A stretch of DNA of 64,000 bases, from the NCBI GenBank assembly GCA_051530055.1, contig CM121341.1:7564001-7628000 (forward strand). The letters are read 5' to 3'. This stretch comes from Neoechinorhynchus agilis (Eukaryota > Acanthocephala). Made by a program: the position numbers and the translations under genes. Shown here piece after piece: positions 1 to 12,500 of this stretch (positions are counted from its first letter, which is position 1; each line of letters starts with the position of its first letter). The notes beneath the pieces were generated by a model that saw only the letters and a program-made list of their open reading frames with translations, was not told the origin of the DNA and searched no databases.

Positions 1-1270
1 ATTTATGCGGCTATTAAAAGGCCTCTTGTTGTCTACGTTGTTTACTCTGTTTTTCCCCAGACAACAACAAAAGGGGTTTTTTGTTCTCATTATGAACTCT
101 GACGTAATCAATATATTAGTTTTGTGCTACAAAAGATATCGTCCACTTCTACGAGCGAGTTTCATCGCCAATCTCAATTTATGCGGCTATTAAAAGGCCT
201 CTTGTTGTCACGTTGTTTACTCTGTTTTTCCCCAGACAACAACAAAAGGGGTTTTTGTTCTCATTATGAACTCCTCAGTGACGTAATCAATATATTAGTT
301 TTGTGCTACAAAAGATATCGTCCACTTCTACGAGCGAGTTTCATCGCCAATCTCAATTTATGCGGCTATTAAAAGGCCGTTTGTTGTCTACGTTGTTTAC
401 TCTGTTTTTCCCCAGACAACAACAAAAGGGGTTTTTTTCTCATTATGAACTCCTCAGTGACGTAATCAATATATTAGTTTTGTGCTACAAAAGATATCGT
501 CCACTTCTACGAGCGAGTTTCATCGCCAATCTCAATTTATGCGGCTATTAAAAGGCCTCTTGTTGTCATGTTTACTCTGTTTTTCCCCAGACAACAACAA
601 AAGGGGGTTTTTGTTCTCATTATGAACTCCTCAGTGACGTAATCAATATATTAGTTTTGTGCTACAAAAGATATCGTCCACTTCTACGAGCGAGTTTCAT
701 CGCCAATCTCAATTTATGCGGCTATTAAAAGGCCTCTTGTTGTCTACGTTGTTTACTCTGTTTTTCCCCAGACAACAACAAAAGGGGGTTTTTGTTCTCA
801 TTATGAACTCCTCAGTGACGTAATCAATATATTAGTTTTGTGCTACAAAAGATATCGTCCACTTCTACGAGCGAGTTTCATCGCCAATCTCAATTTATGC
901 GGCTATTAAAAGACGGTTTGTTGTCTACGTTGTTTACTCTGTTTTTCCCCAGACAACAACAAAAGGGGTTTTTTTCTCATTATGAACTCCTCAGTGACGT
1001 AATCAATATATTAGTTTTGTGCTACAAAAGATATCGTCCACTTCTACGAGCGAGTTTCATCGCCAATCTCAATTTATGCGGCTATTAAAAGGCCTCTTGT
1101 TGTCTACGTTGTTTACTCTGTTTTTCCCCAGACAACAACAAAAGGGGTTTTTTTTCTCATTATGAACTCCTCAGTGACGTAATCAATATATTAGTTTTGT
1201 GCTACAAAAGATATCGTCCACTTCTACGAGCGAGTTTCATCGCCAATCTCAATTTATGCAACTATTAAAA
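1..1270. repeat. Tandem array, ~179-bp unit, about 7 copies
   Basis: A unit of about 179 bp repeats head to tail from the window edge to about 1270. Landmarks in each copy are TTATGCGGCTATTAAAAGGC, CCCAGACAACAACAAAAGGG and TGACGTAATCAATATATTAG. Copies differ by a few substitutions and by the length of the T-run after the GGGG. The array decays after 1270: CAACAAAATAAG and GTGACGTAATCAA recur near 1320-1370 in a diverged form. Short open frames of about 82 codons recur once per unit, but they lack ATG starts and simply follow the period, so I do not call them genes. The array lies 5' of the neurabin exons and may sit in one of that gene's introns. Confidence 0.95.
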
Positions 1271-1598
1271 GGCCTCTTGTTGTCAGCGTTGTTTACTATT
1301 GAATTTTCCTGCCACACAAAGACAACAAAATAAGTCGATTTTTGTATAGTGAACACCAAAGTGACGTAATCAAAAACGGAAGACATTAAACCGTTGATGC
1401 GTGGTAGTTCGCAACCGACTACGACGATACGCTTTCCCTTTTGTGTGAAGGTCGATTGCTCTCCTTTTTCCCTTCTTTTTTCTTATTTAGACTCGCCATC
1501 GGTCAGATTGTGGCCAAAGACGAGTTCATTATTGAATTCTCCGTATCATTCGCGTCTACTCTCGTTGGCATTGTGATTGCCTCCTGTGTGTTTGTTCC

Positions 1599-4500
1599 TT
1601 GTGTGCGCACTCTACACGCACCTTCCTTCTAGGTCATTGTTCTCTCATTTTGAAGAAACGGTTTCATTATAGAACACTTTTGCGTTTTTTGTGTTTTCAA
1701 AAACTGGAGGATACAACGACGACATCTTCTACACCTACTGATGGAGCGGAGGTGCCCATTGTGGTCGACGAAGACCCTAATTCTTCGTCTTCAATCGATG
1801 ATATCTTCAGCACTGCTGACTCTTTGGACAGGTTCCGTAGAGCCAAACAACTATTCACTGAACTAGAATCAAAATGTAGCGGCAGCAAGGCCTCCAATGC
1901 AAAAAGACCCTTACTTAAGGCCAGTAATGCGCCCATTGAAGACGACACTGGGGATCAAGAAACCCAATCGGATTTTCTAACGCAAACGGCCCAAATGACC
2001 ACAAGGAGCCTTAAACGAGTCCGATTCAGTGATCGACCAGTTGTTGTCTTCACCACTTTTTCTAGCGAGGAGTACGACCGAACCAATGATACCATCGATC
2101 CAATGGCTGCATCAGCCGAATATGAACTTGAGAAACGAGTCGAACGACTAAACACCTACGAAGTCACACTCACAAAGGAAGAAGAGCTGAGCAGTCTTGG
2201 ATTCACCATTATAGGAATGGGTGTAGGGGCAGATCTTGGTATCGAACGTTTAGGCATGTTCATAAAGTCCATCGCTGATGGTGGACCCGCTGCTCTGGAT
2301 GGACGAATTGAAGTCGGAGATCAAATCATTGAAGTCAATGAAAAGAACTTAGTAGGCGTCACACAAGGATACGCCGCTCAAGTACTCAAACAGGCCGTGA
2401 CATGCAGATTCTCAACGTCCATCGCATCTCCTTCTTTTTTTGGGCACCTTTCGGTTTAGCTTTTATACCACAAAGATTTTTAAACGGTTTCGTAGGTGCA
2501 AAAGGAGGCGAATATTGAGGATCCGAATGGACCGACGCTCTTCCCATTCAAACCCGTAGATTCATTAGTTCAATCGCAAATTGGGTTTTTTCTGGTGTCC
2601 TAAGATGATATTTTCTAAAAGGTTTCGTAAGTATAAAGGGAGGCGAATGCTGAGGAACCGAATGGGCCGGTCCTCTTCCCATTCAAACCCGTAGATTCAT
2701 TAGTTAAATCGCAAGTTGGGTTTTTGGTGTCCTAAGATGATATTTTCTAAAAGGTTTCGTAGGTATGAAGGGAGGCGAATGCTGAGGAACCTAATGGACC
2801 GGCCCTCTTCCCATTCAAACCCGTAGATTCATTAGTTAAATCGCAAGTTGGGTTTTTGGTGTCCTAAGATGATATTTTCTAAAAGGTTTCGTAGGTATGA
2901 AGGGAGGCGAATGCTGAGGAACCGAATGGACCGGTCCTCTTCCCATTCAAACCCGTAGATTCATTAGTTCAATCGCAAGTTGGGTTTTTGGTGTCCTAAG
3001 ATGATATTTTCTAAAAGGTTTCGTAGGTATAAAGGGAGGCGAATGCTAGGAACCGAATGGACCGGTCCTCTTCCCATTCAAACCCGTAGATTCATTAGTT
3101 AAATCGCAAGTTGGGTTTTTGGTGTCCTAAGATGATATTTTCTAAAAGGTTTCGTAATTATAAAGGGAGGCGAATGCTGAGGAACCGAATGGACCGGTCC
3201 TCTTCCCATTCAAACCCGTAGATTCATTAGTTCAATCGCAAGTTGGGTTTTTGGTGTCCTAAGATGATATTTTCTAAAAGGTTTCGTAGGTATAAAGGGA
3301 GGCGAATACTGAGGAACCGAATGGACCGGTCCTCTTCCCATTCAAACCCGTAGATTCATTAGTTCAATCGCAAGTTGGGTTTTTGTGTCCTAAGATGATA
3401 TTTTCTAAAAGGTTTCGTAAGTATAAAGGGAGGCGAATGCTGAGGAACCGAATGGACCGGTCCTCTTCCCATTCAAACCCGTAGATTCATTAGTTCAATC
3501 GCAAGTTGGGTTTTTGGTGTCCTAAGATGATATTTTCTAAAAGGTTTCGTAGGTATAAAGGGAGGCGAATGCTGAGGAACCGAATGGACCGGTCCTCTTC
3601 CCATTCAAACCCGTAGATTCATTAGTTCAATCGCAAGTTGGGTTTTTGGTGTCCTAAGATGATATTTTCTAAAAGGTTTCGTAAGTATAAAGGGAGGCGA
3701 ATGCTGAGGAACCGAATGGACCGGTCCTCTTCCCATTCAAACCCGTAGATTCATTAGTTCAATCGCAAGTTGGGTTTTTGGTGTCCTAAGATGATATTTT
3801 CTAAAAGGTTTCGTAAGTATAAAGGGAGGCGAATACTGAGGAACCGAATGGACCGGTCCTCTTCCCATTCAAACCCGTAGATTCATTAGTTAAATCGCAA
3901 GTTGGGTTTTTGGTGTCCTAAGATGATATTTTCTAAAAGGTTTCGTAATTATAAAGGGAGGCGAATGCTGAGGAACCGAATGGACCGGTCCTCTTCCCAT
4001 TCAAACCCGTAGATTCATTAGTTCAATCGCAAGTTGGGTTTTTGGTGTCCTAAGATGATATTTTCTAAAAGGTTTCTAGGTATGAAGGGAGGCGAATGCC
4101 GAGGAACCGAATGGACCGGTCCTCTTCCCATTCAAACTCGTAGATTCATTAGTTCAATCGCAAATTGGGTTTTTTGGTGTCCTAAGATGATATTTTCTAA
4201 AAGGTTTCGTAAGTATAAAGGGAGGCGAATACTGAGGAACCGAATGGACCGGTCCTCTTCCCATTCAAACCCGTAGATTCATTAGTTCAATCGCAAGTGG
4301 GTTTTTGGTGTCCTAAGATGATATTTTCTAAAAGGTTTCGTAAGTATAAAGGAGGCGAATACTGAGGAACCGAATGGACCGGTCCTCTTCCCATTCAAAC
4401 CCGTAGATTCATTAGTTCAATCGCAAGTTGGGTTTTTGGTGTCCTAAGATGATATTTTCTAAAAGGTTTCGTAATTATAAAGGGAGGCGAATGCTGAGGA

Positions 4501-6845
4501 ACCGAATGGACCGGTCCTCTTCCCATTCAAACCCGTAGATTCATTAGTTAAATCGCAAGTTGGGTTTTTGGTGTCCTAAGATGATATTTTCTAAAAGGTT
4601 TCGTAATTATAAAGGGAGGCGAATGCTGAGGAACCGAATGGACCGGTCCTCTTCCCATTCAAACCCGTAGATTCATTAGTTCAATCGCAAGTTGGGTTTT
4701 TGGTGTCCTAAGATGATATTTTCTAAAAGGTTTCGTAGGTATAAAGGGAGGCGAATACTGAGGAACCGAATGGGCCGGTCCTCTTCCCATTCAAACCCGT
4801 AGATTCATTAGTTCAATCGCAAGTTGGGTTTTTGGTGTCCTAAGATGATATTTTCTAAAAGGTTTCGTAAGTATAAAGGGAGGCGAATGCTGAGGAACCG
4901 AATGGGCCGGTCCTCTTCCCATTCAAACCCGTAGATTCATTAGTTCAATCGCAAGTTGGGTTTTTGGTGTCCTAAGATGATATTTTCTAAAAGGTTTCGT
5001 AAGTATAAAGGGAGGCGAATGCTGAGGAACCGAATGGACCGGTCCTCTTCCCATTCAAACCCGTAGATTCATTAGTTCAATCGCAAGTTGGGTTTTTGGT
5101 GTCCTAAGATGATATTTTCTAAAAGGTTTCGTAAGTATAAAGGGAGGCGAATACTGAGGAACCGAATGGAATAGTCTCTCTTTTGTTTGTAAAGACGCAT
5201 TATATAGTTTTTAGAAATTCTACGGACAGACGTTTATAAAGGCGTGATTAAAACAAACCTGTCTTCCCAGTAAATGTAGCCGTCGTTGTGTCCGTGTTAG
5301 TTTTTCTGCAAAATAACAAGAAAAAGACGACGAGAATCGGTGTGGTAGGTGAAGTTCGATTTTTGATAGGGCGAGAGCCTGACCGGGAAAATTCGGAGGT
5401 GCTGGCATTGATCCGCGATTCTACTGAACTGGACCATGTTTACGGCGAGGATGAAGTACCTACTAATAGCAGTGATCTTAATTTGAGTGCAGCTCAGGTT
5501 TCAGGAACTGAGGTAGGTTGACCATCTCGAATGAGACATGTTTTTGTTTTCTTCATAGATTCCGATTGAAGTATCGAATAGCGGTGGGGATGGAAGTGAA
5601 TCTGAAAATGGTGCCGCCATGTTGGTGGTTGCGTCCGAGGACGACGAAGGACAGGACACTCGATCGTCGTCGCATTTGGCACGCATAGCGGAGCTGGAGA
5701 ATGAATTATTGTATTTGCGTAAACAAATTCGAAACTTAGATTCTATCCAACAGAGAAATATTCAGCTGGAAAGAAAGGCTCAAGGATACGAGAGACGTTG
5801 TGAAGAGCTTCAAAGGGTTGTTAGTTCATTTGAGAAGGAACGGGCGCGGTCAGGCACATCGTCCCATCAGAACTCTCCTCCTCCTACTGCCACTTCAATT
5901 TCAAAATCACCACAATCAGCGAATGATATGCCATCATCGGTGATCGATGAAGCTTCATTGGGAAACATAAAGAAAATACCACCTTCTCTGGTTACGACTG
6001 GAGTTGAAACCCCTAAAGAGGAGCAAGAATCATCGAGTCGACCTCAATCAAAGTCTCCAATATCAAACGTGATTCCTCATATGTTGTCTTCAATGAAGAC
6101 GCGTTACAATCTTATGAAAACCATATCAAAAGTTAGTCGTCGCGTCGTCAGACCCAGCGGTTCAAAGCAGGAAACACCGCCTCCTCCTCCTCCGCCTCCA
6201 CTTGTTCAACCTAATCAAGCTTTTGAACACAGCTTTCCACTCACTCTCGATGACGTCGATGATGTTGCACATGACGGTTGGAGCAGTTTAAGACAAGAAA
6301 GCTCGATGAATAGTCACCGTCAATCGCCTAATGCCATTCTCAGTTCTCGCTCAAACTCAGAACTTTCGACTGCTGCATCGGGAGTCGGTGGACTCAACAC
6401 TCTTGTTGAGGCTTCTCATAAACTCATTGCTGGATCAGATGCAGCTGATGGAGGGGCGCCGGAAGGTCTTACCAGGTACCTTCTAAGCGATCGACGTCCA
6501 GTTGATGAGTATTTTATAAAAAATCGACCGGTTGGAGAGTGGACAGCTGATCAAGTATGCAAATGGCTTTGCACGGTTGGTCTAAGTTCATACGCCCAGA
6601 CCTTTCTTGAACGAAATGTGAATGGCGATCGACTTCTCCAGCTCGATCAAGGCAAACTTAAAGTTTGTATATGTAACTCGAACGGGCAACTATTTGTGTT
6701 CTTTTTTTAGACCCTTGGATTAAAATCATCAAAGCAACGGGATCATGTTCGTCTTTTAATCAAAAAACTAAGAGAAAATGATAAACACAGGAAGACGTCC
6801 GCTGGCACAAACACTGGCTGCGTTCAATTTGGCGGCTCTGCTTGA
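1599..6845 (+). CDS. Neurabin/spinophilin (PP1- and actin-associated PDZ-SAM scaffold), 5' end unresolved
   Basis: Neurabin-family scaffold, which in animals targets protein phosphatase 1 to actin-rich sites. Exons read: open frame 1599-2396 (its 5' limit is not a start codon), about 5321-5512, 5559-6662 and 6711-6845. Introns 2397-5320, 5513-5558 (46 nt) and 6663-6710 (48 nt) are GT-AG and keep frame. Exon 1 has the PP1 docking motif KRVRF, then the family signature DPMAASAEYELEKRVERL, then a PDZ domain with GFTIIGMGVGADLGIERLG and DGRIEVGDQIIEVN. Exon 2 carries the post-PDZ EVRFLIGRE. Exon 3 has a coiled coil starting LARIAELENELLYLRKQI, a polyproline run and a SAM domain (GEWTADQVCKWLCTVGL). 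SAM ends across the last junction (KLK/TLGLKSS). No ATG is found before the docking motif, so upstream exons are missing or lie left of the window. The acceptor at 5320 could equally be at 5326. Confidence 0.93.
2500..5170. repeat. Intronic tandem array, ~132-bp unit, about 20 copies
   Basis: A unit of about 132 bp fills nearly all of the 2.9-kb neurabin intron. Landmarks are TTCCCATTCAAACCCGTAGA, TTGGTGTCCTAAGATGATAT and AAAGGGAGGCGAATGCTGAG. Most copies differ by one to three bases; the first and last copies are more diverged and the array ends near 5170. The position after TTTCGTA varies between GGTAT, AGTAT and ATTAT, giving recognisable subfamilies. Short frames within it follow the period and are not genes. 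Confidence 0.95.
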
Positions 6846-7617
6846 ATCGCTCGACGCTATCTTGTATATATACAAATTCTGTCTTCGATCGGTGCGTGTG
6901 ATTGTGAAAGATTATTTTTGAGAGAGAGAGAATTCAGATTGGAAGGCGTGTCCATGGTGAGTGTAAGGTGAGCTGGTTAACTATCCATTTTAAAGTGTTT
7001 TATGGTCACATTTTCCCTGTCCCCTAGAAGTTGAATAGTAGTTTGAATTCTGTTTCCAAAAAACCTACAATTTTTAATGACGTTTTCATTTGTGAGCGTA
7101 GTTTTGACAGTTAAAGGAAGTGAAAGTCTCAAGTGTCGCCGTTATGCAATCTTAGACGCGATTCTTCATTTTCATAAAAGAAGTTGACAATCGTATTGAG
7201 GAATGCGAATACTCTTTTTGGGCATAAACGTGATTGTATCAACGATTTTTAGGACGACTGAAATAAATTCTCAGTGCTTTAAAATCGTGTTTGCCACAGA
7301 TATACACACACATTTCTATCTGAGACAATCTTCAGAATCGACGATAACGTAATTTTTCGACGATTCATCAATGATTCCGACTCTGCTTTTGTTTGCATGC
7401 GCCTTAAAAACAAACATTAAAAAGACGATAAGACATCATCTTTCGAGCTGTTTAACGATTCTTTACGTAAAAGAATTTGCAATGAGTCCCTTTTGGGTAT
7501 TTTTCTTCTTTATGAAAGAGAACAAAATAATAACTCCATTTCAGTACAATTACACGCTTTACGTGGGTGTCAGAAATGAATACCCCGCTTCTTTGTAACG
7601 CAATACATAGCAGAGCT
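6846..7617. other. Neurabin 3' flank, no gene recognised
   Basis: AT-rich, with a short GAGAGAGAGAG run near 6922 preceded by TTTTT, like the one in the duplicated segment at 7868-8076. An ATG-initiated 75-codon frame at 7371-7598 shows no recognisable domain and no exon signals, so it is not called. Confidence 0.5.
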
Positions 7618-7865
7618 ATGCCTGCCGTGGAGATTTCGACGGATCTTCGCTGCTACGGTCGCCCGAGAAGTTTGCTAGAAATCCTGAACATTAAAAGGCA
7701 AAAGTCCCCGAGCTGAAATCATGGTGATCGCTGACTGCCTTCGATTGTTCACCATCGTTTCAACTTCTGGTTTTGCCATTTGGACCGCGTAAATTGCCGG
7801 ACAAATCCTCAAATCCGAGGTGGCCATCAAGGACGGAATGCCTGTCGTGGAGATTTCCACCTGTT
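7618..7865 (-). pseudogene. Possible MIF/D-dopachrome tautomerase-like exon remnant (weak)
   Basis: Read on the minus strand after an AG at about 7861, the frame gives VEISTTGIPSLMATSDLRIC and then MAKPEVETMV and AITM. This resembles the N-terminal half of MIF-family tautomerases (VEI-T, then K-P-E---MV, then a T/S-M position). On the plus strand ATGCCTGCCGTGGAGATTTC (7618) and ATGCCTGTCGTGGAGATTTC (7838) would encode MPAVEIST and MPVVEIST, also MIF-like. They recur because the core GTGGAGATTTCCAC is nearly its own reverse complement. No complete gene can be assembled from it. It may be a decayed fragment or coincidence. Confidence 0.22.
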
Positions 7866-7867
7866 GA

Positions 7868-8076
7868 AGCCCTTGACGAAACCGAGATGGTCAACTACTA
7901 CTGTGTTTTGTAATCGAAAAACTCGGACTTCTTAGTTTTAGTAGAAAACCGCCATTCCGAAATCTCTCTCTCTCAAAAACTTCGGCATAAAATAAGTTTA
8001 ATAAGAAAAACTATATATGATGGTTAAAATATAATAAATGAAGAATAAATATGAAGCTATAAATGGAGCGTCCTAA
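7868..8076. repeat. Segment duplicated in inverse orientation at 26604-26812
   Basis: About 205 bp running from CTTGACGAAACCGAGATGGT through a CTCTCTCTCTC tract to TGGAGCGTCCTAA is found again, reverse-complemented, at 26604-26812 with only a few mismatches. This copy overlaps the stop codon and 3' UTR of the proline-rich gene at 8073-9265, so the distant copy looks like a transplanted 3' end. Weaker similarity continues leftward: GAGATTTCGACGGATCTTCG near 7630 resembles the reverse complement of 26970-26995. Confidence 0.85.
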
Positions 8077-9265
8077 ATACGTAGAGCTCCTTGAGACGCA
8101 TTCAGTTGCATGAAAACCGAATGTGGACTTCGTTCTACCATGGGATCCGGATGATTTTGGAGTAGATTGTAGTGTCCTTCATTGTTTCTGTCCCATTCAA
8201 CAGGTGGAAATTCATATTCGATTAATGAATCGGGAGATGGTGGACTAGATTCTGGTTGATTGTCGAACGATGGATGGGGTAAATCGTATTCTATACGATT
8301 TCGTCGCTTCGTATTCCATTCAATGCTTTCCTATATCAGGATAGATTTAGAATAAAACAAAAAAGACTTACCATTTGATTGTAAAACCCAATCTTCCTGG
8401 CTTCCCGTACAATAGAGTCTCGATCAATAAGGGATTCTGGGTGACATTGCTGATATTTCATAGGATCTACAGTTGCAACGCCTAGATTCCAAATTCGGCG
8501 ATGAACTTGAGGAGTCCCGTCGTTCATAATGACGATATTTCGACGTGAAGTAGGAGGCGGAGCTGGTGGAGCTTTCTGGTAGATGATTTTACGCTTCGGA
8601 GTAGCTGGATAAGGTAGCCATCGTTCCACGAGGACATCTCTTGGTTTAGGTGGTAGAGGAGGAAATCGTTCCACAACAATTCTCCGTTGTGGTCTCGGAG
8701 GTGGTGATAATCGTTTGAATACTAATTGAGGTGGAATCGGTTTTGGCGGATGTGGTGGGAGTTCCCTTAATATGAGAGGTGGTGGTGTTGGTGGAGGCTT
8801 TGGCCTTTCCCGGATGTATATGGGCGCCGGTGTTGGTGGACGAGGAGGTCGGATTTCCCGGATGATTATAACTCCCGGCTCTGGAACTGGTGGAGGTTTC
8901 AGATATTTAAAGAAGATTTTTTGAACATAAGGTTCCATGTATTGTTGCTTGTATTCTTTACGGATAATCACTGGAGATTGTTCGTGGAATGTCTTGAGAC
9001 TTATATCGTCAGTAAAAGATTGATGGGATATTGCACAAGATTCGTTCTTTTCCAAAGGATCCGTTGACAATTTGTAATTTTGAATGGGCTCTACACATTG
9101 GTCGTTTTCCAAAACTTCATTCATTGTTACTGCATCCATGCTTTGAACATCTTCTGTTTTGATAGTTTGATGATGGAAATGGATCTCCGCTGTTTTAGGA
9201 TTAATTGTTTCTTCGACGAGATTCGACATAGTCTTAGGCACTTCTGTCTTGTAGTCTTGAGACAT
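8073..9265 (-). CDS. Proline-rich repeat protein, function unknown
   Basis: Two exons on the minus strand, 9265-8372 and 8330-8073, joined across a 41-nt GT-AG intron (8331-8371, donor GTAAGT, acceptor TATAG), give 383 residues. The chosen ATG at 9265 starts MSQDYKTEV; open frame continues upstream to 9301 but without another ATG. Residues about 130-270 are seven or eight imperfect repeats of roughly 18-20 residues. Each has a PP-P stretch followed by an aliphatic/basic strand, for example RELPPHPPKPIPPQLVFKR and VERWLPYPATPKRKIIYQ. Flanks are acidic and low-complexity. There is no signal peptide or membrane segment. Alternating proline and beta-like blocks suggest a structural or cytoskeletal role, but I do not recognise a named family. 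The 3' end is duplicated at 26604-26812. Confidence 0.75.
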
Positions 9266-9559
9266 TAAAGTGGCGATTGCAACAATAAACGTCGAGTGCA
9301 CTTATTCGCGCCGAAAGGGGATATAATTATTTGCGAACAAAACGAACTTAAAATTTGGTTTGTTTTTGTTGTGCAAAACATGTTCAATCAGAAGCTGGAT
9401 CAATATGTTTCGATGTTTGTTAGATTGCATATATCTACAAATCTTCAATCAGGTTTCACCTATTCGCAACTTGCGCAAACAACTAAAAATGGTATTAGCA
9501 GCAACGAAACATCCAACAAGTGAAATGAACTTAGAAAGCTAAAGTAAACATCGTACAGC

Positions 9560-12500
9560 GGCCCCAAAGAAGAGAGTGATTCCATCTCCGGCGAAGCCAA
9601 AGTCCGATAAATCCTTCACTGGGTTTCTATTCCGCTCAGATTGCAAATGACAGGATTCAATCATTTCTTAGGGACGTCGAGTGAGTCGATTCGTTGGCGC
9701 GAAGCAACCACAGGACTTTCCCCAGAGAGAGTGATTCCATCTCCGGCGAAGCCAAAGTCCGATAAATCCTTCACTGGGTTTCTGTTCCGCTCAGATTATA
9801 AGCGACAGGATGGAATCATTTCTTAGGGACGTCGAGTGAGTCGATTCGTTAGCACGAAGCAACCACAGGACTTTCCTCAGAAAGGGTGATTCCATCTCCA
9901 GCGAAGCCAAAGTCTGATAAATCCTTTACTGGGTTTCTATTCCTCTCAGATTATAAGCGACAGGATGGAATCATTTCTTAGGGACGTCGAGTGAGTCATT
10001 CGTTAGCAAAAACCACAGGACTTTCCCAGAGGAGTGATTCCATCTCCGGTGAAGCCAAAGTCTGATAAATCCTTTACTGGGTTTCTATTCCGCTCAGATT
10101 GCAAATGACAGGATGGAATCATTTCTTAGGGACGTCGAGTGAGTCGATTCGTTAGCACGAAGCAACCACAGGACTTTCCTCAGAAGGGGGGGTGATTCCA
10201 TCTCCAGCGAAGCCAAAGTCTGATAAATCCTTTACTGGGTTTCTATTCCGCTCAGATTGCAAATGACAGGATGGAATCATTTCTTAGGGACGTCGAGTGA
10301 GTCGATTCGTTAGCACGAAGCAACCACAGGACTTTCCTCAGAAGGGGGGTGATTCCATCTCCGGTGAAGCCAAAGTCTGATAAATCCTTTACTGGGTTTC
10401 TATTCCGCTCAGATTACAAACGACAGGATGAAATCATTTCTTAGGGACGTCGAGTGAGTCGATTCGTTGGCGCAAAGCAACCACAGGACTTTCCTCAGAA
10501 AGGGGAGTGATTCCATCTCCAGCGAAGCCAAAGTCTGATAAATCCTTTACTGGGTTTCTATTCCGCTCAGATTGCAAATGACAGGATTCAATCATTTCTT
10601 AGGGACGTCGAGTGAGTCGATTCGTTGGCGCGAAGCAACCACAGGACTTTCCTCAGAGAGAGTGATTCCATCTCCGGCGAAGCCAAAGTCTGATAAATCC
10701 TTTACTGGGTTTCTATTCCGCTCAGATTATAAGCGACAGGATGGAATCATTTCTTAGGGACGTCGAGTGAGTCGATTCGTTAGCACGAAGCAACCACAGG
10801 ACTTTCCTCAGAAGGGGGTGATTCCATCTCCGGGAAGCCAAAGTCTGATAAATCCTTTACTGGGTTTCTATTCCGCTCAGATTGCAAATGACAGGATGAA
10901 TCATTTCTTAGGGACGTCGAGTGAGTCGATTCGTTGCGAAGAACCACAGGACTTTCCTCAGAGGTGATTCCTTCCGGAACCAAAGTCGATAAATCCTTAC
11001 TGGTTTTCAGATTAAGACAGGATGGAATCATTTCTTAGGGACGTCGAGTGAGTCGATTCGTTAGCACGAAGCAACCACAGGACTTTCTCAGAAAGGGGGT
11101 GATTCCATCTCCAGCGAAGCCAAAGTCTGATAAATCCTTTACTGGGTTTCTATTCCGCTCAGATTACAAACGACAGGATGGAATCATTTCTTAGGGACGT
11201 CGAGTGAGTCGATTCGTTAGCACGAAGCAACCACAGGACTTTCCTCAGAAGGGGGGGTGATTCCATCTCCAGCGAAGCCAAAGTCTGATAAATCCTTTAC
11301 TGGGTTTCTATTCCGCTCAGATTGCAAATGACAGGATGGAATCATTTCTTAGGGACGTCGAGTGAGTCGATTCGTTGTTGGCGATTTGTGTAGCAAAATA
11401 ACCACAGGACTTTCCTCAGATGGAGTGATTCCATTTCCGGTGAAGCCAAAGTCTGATAAATCCTTTACTGGGTTTCTATTCCGCTCAGATTGCAAATGAC
11501 AGGATGGAATCATTTCTTAGGGACGTCGAGTGAGTCGATTCGTTAGCGCGAAGCAACCACAGGACTTTCCTCAGAGAGAGTGATTCCATCTCCGGCGAAG
11601 CCAAAGTCCGATAAATCCTTTACTGGGTTTCTATTCCGCTCAGATTATAAGCGACAGGATGGAATCATTTCTTAGGGACGTCGAGTGAGTCGATTCGTTA
11701 GCACGAAGCAACCACAGGACTTTCCTCAGAAAGGGGGGTGATTCCATCTCCAGCGAAGCCAAAGTCTGATAAATCCTTTACTGGGTTTCTATTCCTCTCA
11801 GATTATAAGCGACAGGATGGAATCATTTCTTAGGGACGTCGAGTGAGTCGATTCGTTAGCACGAAGCAACCACAGGACTTTCCTCAGAAGGGGGGTGATT
11901 CCATCTCCAGCGAAGCCAAAGTCTGATAAATCCTTTACTGGGTTTCTATTCCGCTCAGATTGCAAATGACAGGAAGGAATCATTTCTTAGGGACGTCGAG
12001 TGAGTCAATTCGTTGTTGGCGACATTTCAATGCCGAGAAATAGAAAAGAAGAAAGTAGCAAAATAACCACAGGACTTTCCTCAGATGGAGTGATTCATCC
12101 GGTGAAGCCAAAGTCTGATAAATCCTTTACTGGGTTTCTATTCCGCTCAGATTGCAAACGACAGGATGGAATCATTTCTTAGGGACGTCGAGTGAGTCGA
12201 TTCGTTAGCACGAAGCAACCACAGGACTTTCCTCAGAAGGGGGGTGATTCCATCTCCAGCGAAGCCAAAGTCTGATAAATCCTTTACTGGGTTTCTATTC
12301 CGCTCAGATTGCAAATGACAGGATGGAATCATTTCTTAGGGACGTCGAGTGAGTCGATTCGTTGGGTGATCATTTCTTAGGGACGTCGAGTGAGTCGATT
12401 CGTTGCGAAGCAACCACAGGACTTTCCTCAGAAGGGGGGGTGATTCCATCTCCAGCGAAGCCAAAGTCTGATAAATCCTTTACTGGGTTTCTATTCCGCT

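Noticed and set aside
1-5170. Direct-repeat arrays as CRISPR
   Set aside because: Units are contiguous without unique spacers and the DNA is eukaryotic with spliced genes.
7371-7598. 75-codon ATG frame after neurabin
   Set aside because: No domain, no conserved composition, no exon or promoter signals.
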